Shown piece after piece: positions 1 to 8,141 of a stretch of 47,962 bases of DNA; position 1 is the stretch's first letter, and each line of letters begins with the position of its first letter. The notes under the pieces were generated by a model, which worked only from the letters and a program-made list of their open reading frames with translations, was not told where the DNA came from and ran no database searches. The stretch is taken from positions 1-47,962 of the forward strand of contig JAAZEB010000042.1 in assembly GCA_012512505.1 (NCBI GenBank), written 5' to 3'. The position numbers were made by a program, and so were the translations under genes. The DNA is from Armatimonadota bacterium (lineage in GTDB: Bacteria > Armatimonadota > JAAZEB01).

Positions 1-607
1 CCACCAGCACCTGGATAGCGTGGGGGAGGTAATACTCGCCGTTGGCCACCGGCTGAATCCGCTCGATCGCCCCGAAAATGCGCTCGTCGAACGCGTACAT
101 CCCCGCGGAGGTGTAGGGGCTGCGGGCTTCGTCAGGGCGTTCCTCGATCTTCACCACGCGGTCGCCTTCCACACTGCCGACCGCCTGCTTGTGCCAGTCG
201 CCATCCTCCGAGAGCGCCAGCAGACTGCCGCCGCCGTGGCGCTGGTAATCCCGCACCAGGCGCGAGAGGCGATAGCCGGTCATGTTGTCGCCAAACACCA
301 GCACGAACGGCTCGTCGCCGATGGCGTTGCGCGCGGTGTAGACCGCGTTGGCGGTGCCGATGAGCTTCTCCTGGCCCACGTAGGTGAGGCGCACGCCGAG
401 CGTGCTGCCGTCGCCGAAGTGCTCTTGAACCTGTGGAGTGTTGGCGTTAATAACCACCACGATGTCGGTGATGCCGGCATCGCGCAGGTTCTCGATGTTG
501 TACTGGAGGATCGGCCGACCGGCAATCGGCACGAGCGGCTTGGGCCGCGTGTTGGTGAGCGGACGCAGGCGACTGCCCTTGCCGGCGGCCAGGATCAGGC
601 CTTTCAT
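1..607 (-). CDS. Sugar-phosphate nucleotidyltransferase, partial (3' end outside window)
   Basis: Reading leftward from an ATG at 607, the protein opens with MKGLILAAGKGSRLRPLT, the signature nucleotide-binding loop of NDP-sugar pyrophosphorylases (RmlA/GalU/GlmU type). KPLVPIAGRPILQY follows at about residues 23-36, and a VFGDNMTGY segment carries the Asp that normally binds Mg2+. Such enzymes make NDP-sugars from a sugar-1-phosphate and an NTP in the cytosol. About 202 codons are present and the frame runs off the left edge, so the C-terminal domain that would separate thymidylyl- from uridylyl-transferases is not visible. A GGGAGGGGAGAGG ribosome-binding stretch lies immediately upstream of the ATG. 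It fits with the other sugar-nucleotide genes in the window (aminotransferase at 13.9 kb, dehydrogenase at 27 kb). The family is secure; the substrate is not. Confidence 0.9.
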   Translation of the reverse strand, partial: MKGLILAAGKGSRLRPLTNTRPKPLVPIAGRPILQYNIENLRDAGITDIVVVINANTPQVQEHFGDGSTLGVRLTYVGQEKLIGTANAVYTARNAIGDEPFVLVFGDNMTGYRLSRLVRDYQRHGGGSLLALSEDGDWHKQAVGSVEGDRVVKIEERPDEARSPYTSAGMYAFDERIFGAIERIQPVANGEYYLPHAIQVLV

Positions 608-637
608 ACCTCTCCCCTCCCAATACCCCACAATCGG

Positions 638-667
638 AGCCCCCGGGGCGCTCGCGTCGCCGGGGCT
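638..667. other. Intergenic stem-loop between two minus-strand genes
   Basis: AGCCCC (638-643) pairs with GGGGCT (662-667), with further GC-rich pairing inside. It lies between the stop of the DUF433 gene and the start of the nucleotidyltransferase. No T-run follows it on either strand, so it could be a weak terminator or only a leader structure. Confidence 0.3.
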
Positions 668-748
668 GCCAGAGTGCTGCCACGGAGACCTGGCCTGACG
701 CCCCCGCCGCACTCACGATCAGCCGGGCATGCCGGCTGCCAGAACTGC

Positions 749-982
749 TCACGCTGCATACGCCACCGTCTGTCGTAGGTTTGCTATCGCGTACTCAACG
801 CAGGCCCGTGCCTGCGAGCGCGTGATGGCACCGCCGAACCGCTCTACCACCTCGTCGAGGGACAGCCCCTCCCGCAGTAGCTCCAGCACCCGGTAGGCCG
901 GGATCGCCGTGCCGGTGATCACCGGCTGTCCACTGCACACGAAGGGATCGGCCGTGATTGGTGTTCGCGTGCGCGGCACCAT
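749..982 (-). CDS. DUF433 (VapB-like antitoxin) family protein
   Basis: With the ATG at 982 this is a 77-residue protein, the usual DUF433 length. It contains the family core: CSGQPVITGTAIPAYRVLEL, then LREGLSLDEVVERFGG, and a helix after TRSQARACVEYA. DUF433 proteins are small winged-helix proteins, often antitoxins paired with a PIN-like DUF5615 toxin. No such partner is encoded on either side here, so this may be an orphan. The frame is open further upstream to 1114, but that longer form would overlap the end of the transposase-like gene. The ATG at 982 has GGAAGGA about 10 nt upstream and gives the family length, so I prefer it. The DNA-binding or antitoxin role is inferred from the family only. 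Confidence 0.75.
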   Translation of the reverse strand: MVPRTRTPITADPFVCSGQPVITGTAIPAYRVLELLREGLSLDEVVERFGGAITRSQARACVEYAIANLRQTVAYAA

Positions 983-1001
983 CCCCGTCTGTTCCTTCCA
1001 T

Positions 1002-2534
1002 TCACACGGACCTAGCTCCCACTGGGTCCAGGATTCCCGTCTTCCGTTCGTCATAACGTGTCGCTGTTCGCCCAGCCTCCGCGAGGTGGAGGGGGGGATC
1101 TGCCCATGGCGCACGATCCGGCGGCGAATGATGCACCCACGGCCGCAGCCACAGCGCCACCATCAGCAGCCGGCCGAGCCCGACGAGCTGGTCCTCCCGC
1201 CGCACATGCTGCAGTGCTTTCTGCAGCGGCGTGTCGCGCAGCAGGGAAGGCCCGCGTCCGGCGCCCTCGTCATCCTGACAGTAGGCCACCGCCTCGGCCA
1301 ACGGCAGCACCTGTGCCGGCAGCGAGGTGGCCTGAGCGCGCCAGCCGAGCCGCTCGCGTGCTTGCTGAATGCTGGCCTCCCGCCGCTTCACCTCCTGGAT
1401 CGCCAGGCAGACGCGCGTCTCGCGGCAGGTCGGCCGCATTGGGCCACCACGGCCCCGCCCGATGTAGCGGACCACCGTCTTCTCCTCACGGTGCCAGCAC
1501 ACATCGAGCAGTCCAGCCACCCCGAACTGCTCCAGCACCCGGGTGACGGCCGCGCCCAGCATCGCCTCATCCTGAAACTGGCGGCGCCCGCGGCCGGGAG
1601 GAGGCGTGAGTGCCCTAAGCGCCTGTTCCGCCTTCGTGAGGCGTGCCTCCATCTCCTCCCACTCGCGGCACATAAGTGACGGCGATCGCACTTCCTGCAC
1701 TCGCTCGGTCCAGCTCACGCGCCGCGCGGCCAACTCTGCCTCCAACGGCTGCCCGAACTCATAGCCGACGCCCAGCGCCTGCCCGTCACTGTCGATAGGG
1801 CGGGCGAGGTGCCGGCGCCGCAACTCGCTGTCCTCGCCGAGCGGCGCGTCGGCCGGCAGGCTCACCAGGTAGTGGTCGCCCTGGGCCACGATCTCCGCCC
1901 GCGTCTCCAGGGCAGCCAGCTCGCCACCGCCGACGAACAGGAGCCCCGAGCGTCCGAGCAGCGAACGCACTCGCCGAACCAACGCGCGGGCCCCGGCCGC
2001 GCTGGACGGATGTGGTGATATCTCGCAGGCCAACACCCGCCCAGAGCGGTGGGCGGTGGCCAGGGTGAGGCGAAGGTAAGCCTCGGCGTCGGTCTCGCGG
2101 CCAGGTGGGCAACTCCCAGGGATGGTGGTCGTCTCCAACCGTACTCCCGTCACCCGCTCGCCGGTCTTGCGGTGCGCGCACTGCCACAGTTCTGCTTCCA
2201 GCGCCTCCCAGGTGGTGGTCTGGGTGAAGCGGCGCAGGACGATCCCCAGGCGGCCGTCAGAGAACTCCACCGGCCGGAGCGGCTGTGGCAGGCGCCGCTC
2301 CAGCAGGTGCCCATGCCGCTCGGCCCAGGCGCGAACGCCTGACTTACGGTGCTCCTGCTCGGAGAGCATGCAGGCAATCCACACTGTTGCTAGCCAGCCG
2401 TTGCTGATCCCCCGGTGAAGCCCGTGGCTGCCCAGGTGGCGCTCAAGCACCTCTGGCAAGTGCAACTGCGCAGCGGTATCCAGGATAGCGGCGACGTGAT
2501 CCGCACGCTCTAGTGCCAGGCTGGTACTACTCAT
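1002..2534 (-). CDS. IS1634/DUF4277-type transposase-like protein, catalytic acids apparently lost
   Basis: The 510-residue product aligns along its length with DUF4277/IS1634 transposases as I remember them: an N-terminal helical domain with LSEQEHR (about 58-64), a DGRLGIVLRR segment (93-102), and a GLLFVGGGELAALETRA block (197-212) followed by GDHYLVSLP. Family members normally have Asp in the first block (VDSTT-like) and in VGD. Here the matching positions read LETTT (Glu134) and VGGG (Gly203), and the C-terminal Glu region reads GAGRGPSLL instead of an IERGF-like motif. The ORF is nonetheless intact. It may be a decaying copy or a domesticated protein. The frame extends upstream to 2753, but family similarity starts after Met at 2534. 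I see no clear terminal inverted repeats; a 9-bp inverted pair (2556-2564 and 2628-2636) lies just upstream. Confidence 0.7.
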   Translation of the reverse strand: MSSTSLALERADHVAAILDTAAQLHLPEVLERHLGSHGLHRGISNGWLATVWIACMLSEQEHRKSGVRAWAERHGHLLERRLPQPLRPVEFSDGRLGIVLRRFTQTTTWEALEAELWQCAHRKTGERVTGVRLETTTIPGSCPPGRETDAEAYLRLTLATAHRSGRVLACEISPHPSSAAGARALVRRVRSLLGRSGLLFVGGGELAALETRAEIVAQGDHYLVSLPADAPLGEDSELRRRHLARPIDSDGQALGVGYEFGQPLEAELAARRVSWTERVQEVRSPSLMCREWEEMEARLTKAEQALRALTPPPGRGRRQFQDEAMLGAAVTRVLEQFGVAGLLDVCWHREEKTVVRYIGRGRGGPMRPTCRETRVCLAIQEVKRREASIQQARERLGWRAQATSLPAQVLPLAEAVAYCQDDEGAGRGPSLLRDTPLQKALQHVRREDQLVGLGRLLMVALWLRPWVHHSPPDRAPWADPPLHLAEAGRTATRYDERKTGILDPVGARSV

Positions 2535-2669
2535 AGGGCATCCAGTTGGGGCCGTCGGATGAGGCCTCGGGCCTCCCGCTGGAGAAGGCTCTTGCCAGCG
2601 CCTCGGCGGATAGCCATGGCGCCGATCCCTCATCCGCCCGCACCTACACCCTAAAGACGGTTCAACCAG

Positions 2670-2698
2670 CCGGTGTGTGAAATAGCCGATTTCACCGG
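2670..2698. terminator. Stem-loop downstream of the sigma-TPR gene
   Basis: CCGG and TGAAAT (2670-2683, with a 4-nt TGTG bulge) pair with ATTTCA and CCGG (2689-2698) around a 5-nt loop. It lies 68 nt beyond the stop of the minus-strand sigma gene. No T-run follows, so termination is a guess. Confidence 0.35.
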
Positions 2699-2765
2699 GG
2701 CGATTGCGTAGTTTCCTGGCGAAAGTGTGCATTTGCATGGAGCGCGGGTCCACGTTCGGTCGCCG

Positions 2766-5159
2766 TCAGCGGGTCCAGGGCTGCGCCGGGATCGTCACTT
2801 CGCAGATGGCGCGGGCCGGCAGATCCGGGTCCGCGTCGTGGTGACGGCCTTGGGCCCCCTGCACTCGTGCCAAGCCCTCCTGCAGCGCCTCGTACTCGGG
2901 GTAGAGAACGCCGGCAGCCGCGCCTGCCTTGTAGGCCTCGACAGCGCCACGCCGGTCGCCAAGTGCCTCCAGGGCCCGCCCCAGCCAGACGTGCGCTTCT
3001 GCCACGCGGGGGCGTCCTTCCTGGCGCAGCAGGTGCACCAACTGTTGCAGGCACTCACGCGCCGGTGCCTCGTGGCCGAGCGCCATGTGGCAGCGTGCCA
3101 GCCAGAAGGCACCCCGGGCTGCCAACTCGCCGGCGCCGTCTTGCGGGAACAGCTCCCAGCCGCGCTGCAGTGCCACCACAGCTTCCGAGTAGCGCTGGGC
3201 GAGTGCCAGCACCTCCCCATACAGGAGCCAGGCGGCGGCAAGCTGTGACTGCTGCGCCGGCGCCTGGGCCGCAACCTCGCAGCCGCGTTCCGGGTTGCCC
3301 AGGGCACCGGCAAGGGCAAGGCCGGCGGCCGCGTAGGTATCCCAGCGTCCAGGGAAGCAGGTCAGCAGGCGCTCGGTCATTAACTGCAGATCAGCCGTAC
3401 GGTTGGTGAGGGAGAGGATGGCACACGCCCAGTGGGCGATCGGGAAGCTGCGGGGGTGCAAGGAGTGCGCAGTGAGGATCGCCTCCGCTGCTTCCTGGTA
3501 GGCGCCGGTAGCGGCCAGCCAGATGGAGTAGTGGTACCATCCCTGCGGGCACTGGGGGTGGCGGGTGGTGAAGTCGCGCAGCACGGCCCGGCCTTCCTCC
3601 CACTCGCCGCGGCGGATATGGAACTGCGCCAGGGCTGCCCAGGGATCGGCGGAGTCGGGCACCAGGTGCAGCGCGCGGGCGATCAGGCGCCGGGTCTTCT
3701 GTCCATCGCGGCCCTTCGCCAGCCCGCTGGCACAGCGAGCATTGGCCAGCAGGGTGAGGCCAATGGCGCAGTCCGGCCGCAGGGTGAGCGCGTGTTCGAG
3801 GCGCCGCTGCGCTTCCCCGAGTTGGCCCGCGGTCACCAGGGGGCTGTAGCTGTTGAGCAGCGCCACCCGATCATCCGGGTTGAGCTGGAGCGCCTGGTCG
3901 TAGGCTTGCAGTGCCTCCTGCGGTTGCCCGGCACCCAGGTGGGCGCGCGCCAGGGCGTGCCAGTGGATCGCGTTGGCCGGCTCGGCGGCCGCCGCGGCGC
4001 CGAACTCCTTGGCCGCCTGTTGGTACTGCTGCTCGCACAGTGCCAGTTGGCCACGCAGGTAGTGCTGAGTGGCTGCCCGGCGCGACAGCTTCAGGGCGTC
4101 TTGATAGGCTTGCCGGGCCTCGCCAAAGCGGTGCATCAGGCGGAGCATCTCACCCAGGCGCAGCCAGCTCTCCAGCAGGTGCGGTTGCTGAGCCAGCACG
4201 CGGCGATACTCGGCGATCGCCTCATTCCACTGCCCAGAGGCATAGTGGATCTGGGCCAGCTCCAGGCGGCGGCGCCAGCCGCGGGGATGCCGCTGGAGGT
4301 AGCGGTGGATCGTCTCCAGGCGCACCTCTCGCCGCGCCGGCTTGTAGTCGAGCACGAGCGGGAAGTCCCTCACCGTGCCCGACTCCAGCTCTACGCGCAC
4401 CAGGCGCAGCTCCACTTCGCGCCAGCGGATCTCGTAGGGATTGCGCGCCAACGCCTCCTCTGCCAGGTCGCCAATGTCGGCCACGTAGTTGCTCCCCAGC
4501 CCAGTGGGAGCCCCAGAAAGGGACGGGGCGATGTCCGCGCCGGCGTTAGGCCGGCGGGCGGCTAGGCGCAATGCCGCCGGCGAGGGAATGCTGACGTTGG
4601 GATCTGCCTGGCGCAGTGCCTCGCGTGCCTGCTGGATGCGCTTCCGCAGGTTTGCCTCTGAGATGCTCAACTGGCTGGCGATCTCAGGGTACGATTTGTC
4701 CTGGAACACGTAGAGGACGAGGGGATCACGCAGGCGGGGAGGCAGCCCCCCAATCACCCGCACTAGCTGCCCGTACTCCTCGCGCTTGAGCAGCAGGTCC
4801 TGTGGGTCATCCGGAGCTTGGCTCTCGGTAACCGCGTGCGCGCCGGTCTCCTCCAGCACGTCGCTGTAGTGAACCGTGCGCCCACGGTCCCGCCACCAAT
4901 CCATGCAGACCCGGTAGGCCACGCGGGCGAGCCACGCGCGCAGGTTGCGGATCTCCGCGGCGCAGCGCGGCAGCCCTTCCCAGGCCTTGAGCATCGTCTC
5001 ACTAAGGACATCATCCACGTCGTCGCAATGTCCGCGGAGGAGGCCCAAGCACAGATGGCGCAAGTGGTCGTGGTGCTCCTGCCACAGCAGCCAGAAGGCG
5101 TTCCGGTCACCGCGGGCCAGGTGCTCAATCAGGGCCCGCTCATTCTCGCGTGTTACCAT
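2766..5159 (-). CDS. ECF-type sigma factor with a long C-terminal TPR domain
   Basis: Residues 1-90 hold sigma region 2 (DVDDVLSETMLKAWEGLP, then LRAWLARVAYRVCMDWWRDR). Residues about 125-190 hold region 4, with the helix-turn-helix KSYPEIASQLSISEANLRKR. After a linker, roughly residues 270-780 are TPR helices in tandem (for example EAIAEYRRVLAQQPHLLESW and EALQAYDQALQLNPDDRVAL), with occasional 34-residue periodicity breaks. ECF sigma factors direct RNA polymerase to alternative promoters. A TPR tail probably acts as a built-in regulatory or protein-docking module, since no anti-sigma gene is adjacent. A TTG at 5165 is in frame, but the ATG at 5159 has GGGTGA 7 nt upstream and is preferred. 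The whole protein is 797 residues, four times a minimal ECF factor. Target promoters are unknown. Confidence 0.88.
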   Translation of the reverse strand: MVTRENERALIEHLARGDRNAFWLLWQEHHDHLRHLCLGLLRGHCDDVDDVLSETMLKAWEGLPRCAAEIRNLRAWLARVAYRVCMDWWRDRGRTVHYSDVLEETGAHAVTESQAPDDPQDLLLKREEYGQLVRVIGGLPPRLRDPLVLYVFQDKSYPEIASQLSISEANLRKRIQQAREALRQADPNVSIPSPAALRLAARRPNAGADIAPSLSGAPTGLGSNYVADIGDLAEEALARNPYEIRWREVELRLVRVELESGTVRDFPLVLDYKPARREVRLETIHRYLQRHPRGWRRRLELAQIHYASGQWNEAIAEYRRVLAQQPHLLESWLRLGEMLRLMHRFGEARQAYQDALKLSRRAATQHYLRGQLALCEQQYQQAAKEFGAAAAAEPANAIHWHALARAHLGAGQPQEALQAYDQALQLNPDDRVALLNSYSPLVTAGQLGEAQRRLEHALTLRPDCAIGLTLLANARCASGLAKGRDGQKTRRLIARALHLVPDSADPWAALAQFHIRRGEWEEGRAVLRDFTTRHPQCPQGWYHYSIWLAATGAYQEAAEAILTAHSLHPRSFPIAHWACAILSLTNRTADLQLMTERLLTCFPGRWDTYAAAGLALAGALGNPERGCEVAAQAPAQQSQLAAAWLLYGEVLALAQRYSEAVVALQRGWELFPQDGAGELAARGAFWLARCHMALGHEAPARECLQQLVHLLRQEGRPRVAEAHVWLGRALEALGDRRGAVEAYKAGAAAGVLYPEYEALQEGLARVQGAQGRHHDADPDLPARAICEVTIPAQPWTR

Positions 5160-5168
5160 CGGCAATCA

Positions 5169-5182
5169 CCCGACCTATCGGG
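5169..5182 (-). promoter_or_regulatory. Small hairpin overlapping the ribosome-binding site of the sigma-TPR gene
   Basis: On the minus strand CCCGA-TAGG-TCGGG forms a 5-bp stem. Its 3' arm runs into the GGGTGA that serves as ribosome-binding site for the ATG at 5159. It could modulate translation; the stem is short and may be chance. Confidence 0.3.
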
Positions 5183-5709
5183 AGTGGCAACGAGAATCGC
5201 GCCGACGGCTTTGCCTGTGCTGGTCAGACCCTGCCCCGTTCGGCTCGTCGGGCGGGCGCCCAAAGGCCAAGCCCGCCAAGCTGGTGGGGCACGGCAGATA
5301 CCTTGGTTTCCAGGAGCGGCTTTGATGCACGACGGAAGGGGTGGTGCCACCGAGGCTGGTAGGACGGTAAGGATGTCGCCAGGCGCACGCTGTTGAGTTG
5401 CCGTCTCCTTAGGTCTGTGTCCGCACGGATTCGTTGCCTGTGGGTGACATGGTTACCCCGGCCACCCGTCTGCACCTCTGTCCGGTGTGGTGCAGCCTTG
5501 TCGTCGCGCCGGTGCTGGGGATGCCCCCGGCCGGCTCGTCAGTTCGCGTGCCACGTTTCTGGGTCGTTCCCTACGCCCGCGGGATAAATGACCCTAACGT
5601 GCCATCGTGTCTACGCAAATCGCTGGCCCAATATCCTAATTTGGCTGCCCAAAAAAGGGCGCCCTGAGTGTTCGCTGGTTTACCAGGATGACCCTGGCCT
5701 CAATGCAGT

Positions 5710-5746
5710 GCTGGCGGCAATGCGCCGACGAGGCGCTGCCGCCAGC
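5710..5746. other. Strong hairpin in the gene-free gap
   Basis: GCTGGCGGCA (5710-5719) pairs perfectly with TGCCGCCAGC (5737-5746). Inside it GCGCC (5722-5726) pairs with GGCGC (5732-5736) around a GACGA loop, leaving only a two-base AT bulge. It is flanked by AAAAA on the plus strand, which is the wrong base for an intrinsic terminator in that direction. Confidence 0.6.
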
Positions 5747-6115
5747 AAAAAGCTCGGAACCCCGGAATGTGGCCCTTATGCAGAGGGGTCTGCCAGTACC
5801 GGCATGTCGGGCGGCCTTTCCCTGGCTCTCGTACGCCTTCTTCCTCGGCGGTCCCAAACGACGACCGCCGCCCCCGCAGGCACCGGCCATCGCCGATGCC
5901 ACCGCGCGCTACTCTCCTCCACCCACATGCAGGACAGCTTGCCCGGATGCGGCCCTGCCTCCAAGCCCGGTAGTACCAACAGCTACGTGCTTTGCCCGGG
6001 GTGCACCGGGGATGTCACTGCCCAAAAGCCCCCGCTGGCATCGGCTGAAGTCCTGGCCTTCTCGCCTCTAGCGAGGCCGCGAGGTACCTACCGATGCAGG
6101 GCAAGCACACGCCTT

Positions 6116-6124
6116 ATTATAGCA
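6116..6124 (-). promoter_or_regulatory. Extended -10 promoter element reading leftward
   Basis: The minus strand reads TGCTATAAT: a perfect TATAAT preceded by TGn, the extended -10 form that can work without a good -35 box. No convincing TTGACA lies 16-18 nt upstream. In DNA this GC-rich an exact match is notable. It points toward the sigma-TPR gene, whose ATG is about 950 nt away. Confidence 0.45.
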
Positions 6125-6430
6125 CAGGTTGCCCTTTGAGGGAAGGCCCCTGTACTCCTCTGCGCACGATTCCTTTCACCCACCTAGGGATTAGGCGGCT
6201 CACCAGCACCTCGACCTGGGTGGCCACTCTCGCTACTCCTTCCTCCAGTGCTGGGGCGAAATGGATTTGCGCTTTTGCGCGAGGCGATTCACGGAATCGA
6301 CGGCCGAAGGTGCCAAATTCACAGCGACCGCCGCCACCCGTCCTGCCAGTAGATTCCTGTGGTGCGGCCCCGGGCATGGTGCCCCGAAGCGCCGTCTCGG
6401 GGCCTGGCCGCCCCTCCGGTTAGGTGGAAT

Positions 6431-8128
6431 ATGAGAAAACCGAAGCCACGAGCCCTCGGATTCGCTCTGATCTTTCTGCTGTTGCCGCCGATGGTCTGGC
6501 TGCTCTGGATGGCGGCGACGTTCAACGGCCTCCCCAGCCCCGACGCGATGGACCACGCCCAGGCGGCGCGGAACGTGGCGGTGGGCAACGGGTTCGTCAC
6601 CTCCGCCATCTCCCCCTTGAGCCTGGACCTGGTGCCGAACGTCACCCGTCACCCGGTTCTCTTCCACTCGCCGCTTTTCTTGGCCTGGGAGGCGGTCTGG
6701 TTTCGCATCAGCCAGCCCAGTGATACCGTGGCCGCCTTTGCTTCCGGGGCAATGTGGATGCTTGCCTGCTGGATGGTCTACCTGGTGGCGCTGCGCCTTT
6801 TCACTCCCAGCATCGGCCTCTTCGCCGTGCTCCTTTTCCTGGCCAACGCCTCACTGCTGCGCTTCGCCGTTTCCGGGTTGCCGCACCTGATGGCCGGCTT
6901 CCTGCTCACCGGCTTGCTGTGGAGCCTGGCTGGGCCGAGGGAAGAGAATGACGACCCGTTGGTGCCACCCTGGTGGTCGCTGGTCGCCTCCGGCGTCTTC
7001 GTCGGGTTGGCCGGCCTGGCGGAGCAAACGCTCGTATGGGTGATCCTGGTACCGGTGGCTCTCTACTGGGCGCTGCGCCCGCGCTGGGCAGCTCGGGAGT
7101 ATGGTACCCGTGTGTCGCCTGCCCGGGCCCGCCGTGCCGGCCTGATCGCCGTCGTCGCTCTCTTGGCGATGGTGTGGGTGTGCCTGGCGCCGTGGATGCT
7201 GCGGAACCACCTACTCGTGGGATCGCTCTTCTGGACGCCCGACCGCTACGACGTGCTGACGCACACCGCCACTTTCCCCGGGCAGACCGCCTATCGGCGT
7301 CTGGCTAGTTCCCTGCCGGGCCCGCTCGAGTTCGCCCTGGAGCACCCGGGCGAAGTGCTGCGCAAGTGCGTGTCCGGCGCGCTCCGTCTGAGTGACACGG
7401 CACCGTCGCTGGCCGGGTGGGTCGTGCTGGCGCTGTTCCTGGCCGGCTGTCTCTTCCCGCCGGCGGGGGTTGCCGGACGCATCCAACGCTACCTGCTGCT
7501 AATGCTCGGGTTGGCCTCCGGCGTCCTCTGCCTCACCTCGCAGCAGTTCGACCGGCTGGTCGTCTTCCTGCCTGGCCTGACCCTGTTTGCTGCCGCTGCG
7601 GCCTACCGCCTGCTCGATACCGTGCGGGAGACGGGCGGCGCTGAGAGGCTCGCACGGCGAAGGATGGTAGCATCCCTTGTCGTCGTGTGGGTAGTGGCGG
7701 CTGCGCCGCTGATCACCGCCCGGCAGCAGGCGCGACGCAGCGTTCGCCTGCTGCCAACCCGGAACGTGATCGACCTGGCAGAGAAGATGGAGCGGGGGAG
7801 TGGGGTGATCACTGATGCGCCCTGGCTGGTGGCCTGGTACACCGGTCGCCCGGCCGTGTGGCTGCCCCAGGACGAGCAGGAGTCGCGCGTCTTGCTCGAC
7901 AGGACCGACAAGCTCTCGTGGATGTATTTCACCTATTACCGGCGGTGGCTGGCCCCCAATGAGGTCGCGCGGTGGTGGATGCGGGCGGTACGCCCGCCCG
8001 GCGGTTTCGGACCGTTTGTGCCACAGGAGTCCAAGGCGCCGGGTGAGGTAGTGCTGCGGCGCAAGGCGGCGCAAGGAGACCGGGTGGGGGCGGCGCCTCG
8101 CCCGGTGGTGCGGCAGCCGCGCGGTTGA
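6431..8128 (+). CDS. GT39-like (ArnT/PMT-type) integral-membrane glycosyltransferase
   Basis: The 565-residue polytopic membrane protein has an N-terminal membrane segment (ALGFALIFLLLPPMVWLLW) followed by a DAMDHAQAARNVAVGNGF loop. That loop matches the first extracytoplasmic loop of the GT39/ArnT/PMT superfamily, where an Asp is catalytic. About ten further hydrophobic segments follow, then a C-terminal soluble stretch (ITDAPWLVAWYTGRPAVWLP) typical of the family. Such enzymes transfer a sugar from a polyprenyl-phosphate donor to lipid, protein or glycan on the outer face of the inner membrane. The frame is open from 6359, but the ATG at 6431 follows AGGTGG at a suitable distance and begins a signal-anchor, so it is chosen. 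The exosortase gene starts 13 nt after its stop, suggesting an operon that glycosylates or builds exported surface material. Acceptor and donor are unknown. Confidence 0.8.
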   Translation: MRKPKPRALGFALIFLLLPPMVWLLWMAATFNGLPSPDAMDHAQAARNVAVGNGFVTSAISPLSLDLVPNVTRHPVLFHSPLFLAWEAVWFRISQPSDTVAAFASGAMWMLACWMVYLVALRLFTPSIGLFAVLLFLANASLLRFAVSGLPHLMAGFLLTGLLWSLAGPREENDDPLVPPWWSLVASGVFVGLAGLAEQTLVWVILVPVALYWALRPRWAAREYGTRVSPARARRAGLIAVVALLAMVWVCLAPWMLRNHLLVGSLFWTPDRYDVLTHTATFPGQTAYRRLASSLPGPLEFALEHPGEVLRKCVSGALRLSDTAPSLAGWVVLALFLAGCLFPPAGVAGRIQRYLLLMLGLASGVLCLTSQQFDRLVVFLPGLTLFAAAAAYRLLDTVRETGGAERLARRRMVASLVVVWVVAAAPLITARQQARRSVRLLPTRNVIDLAEKMERGSGVITDAPWLVAWYTGRPAVWLPQDEQESRVLLDRTDKLSWMYFTYYRRWLAPNEVARWWMRAVRPPGGFGPFVPQESKAPGEVVLRRKAAQGDRVGAAPRPVVRQPRG

Positions 8129-8141
8129 GGAGGTCGGCTGG

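Larger units (their letters stand above)
5166..6430. other. 1.26-kb gene-free gap between divergent genes
   Basis: No open frame here resembles a protein I know or has a convincing ribosome-binding site; the frames present are low-complexity GC-rich shadows. The gap separates the minus-strand sigma-TPR gene from the plus-strand glycosyltransferase, so it must hold both promoters. Visible structure includes a 15-bp hairpin at 5710-5746, a CTCGC/GCGAG stem near 6061-6075 and an extended -10 promoter on the minus strand at 6116-6124. It may encode a long leader or an untranslated RNA. Confidence 0.5.

Noticed and set aside
749-1114. Longer 121-codon version of the DUF433 gene
   Set aside because: It would overlap the end of the transposase-like gene; the start at 982 gives the family length and has a ribosome-binding site.
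2556-2636. 9-bp inverted pair CGGATGAGG/CCTCATCCG as transposon ends
   Set aside because: Both arms lie on the same side of the transposase-like gene and no matching copy is found beyond its other end.
5688-6071. 127-codon plus-strand frame in the gap
   Set aside because: No ribosome-binding site, no family resemblance, composition of random GC-rich DNA.
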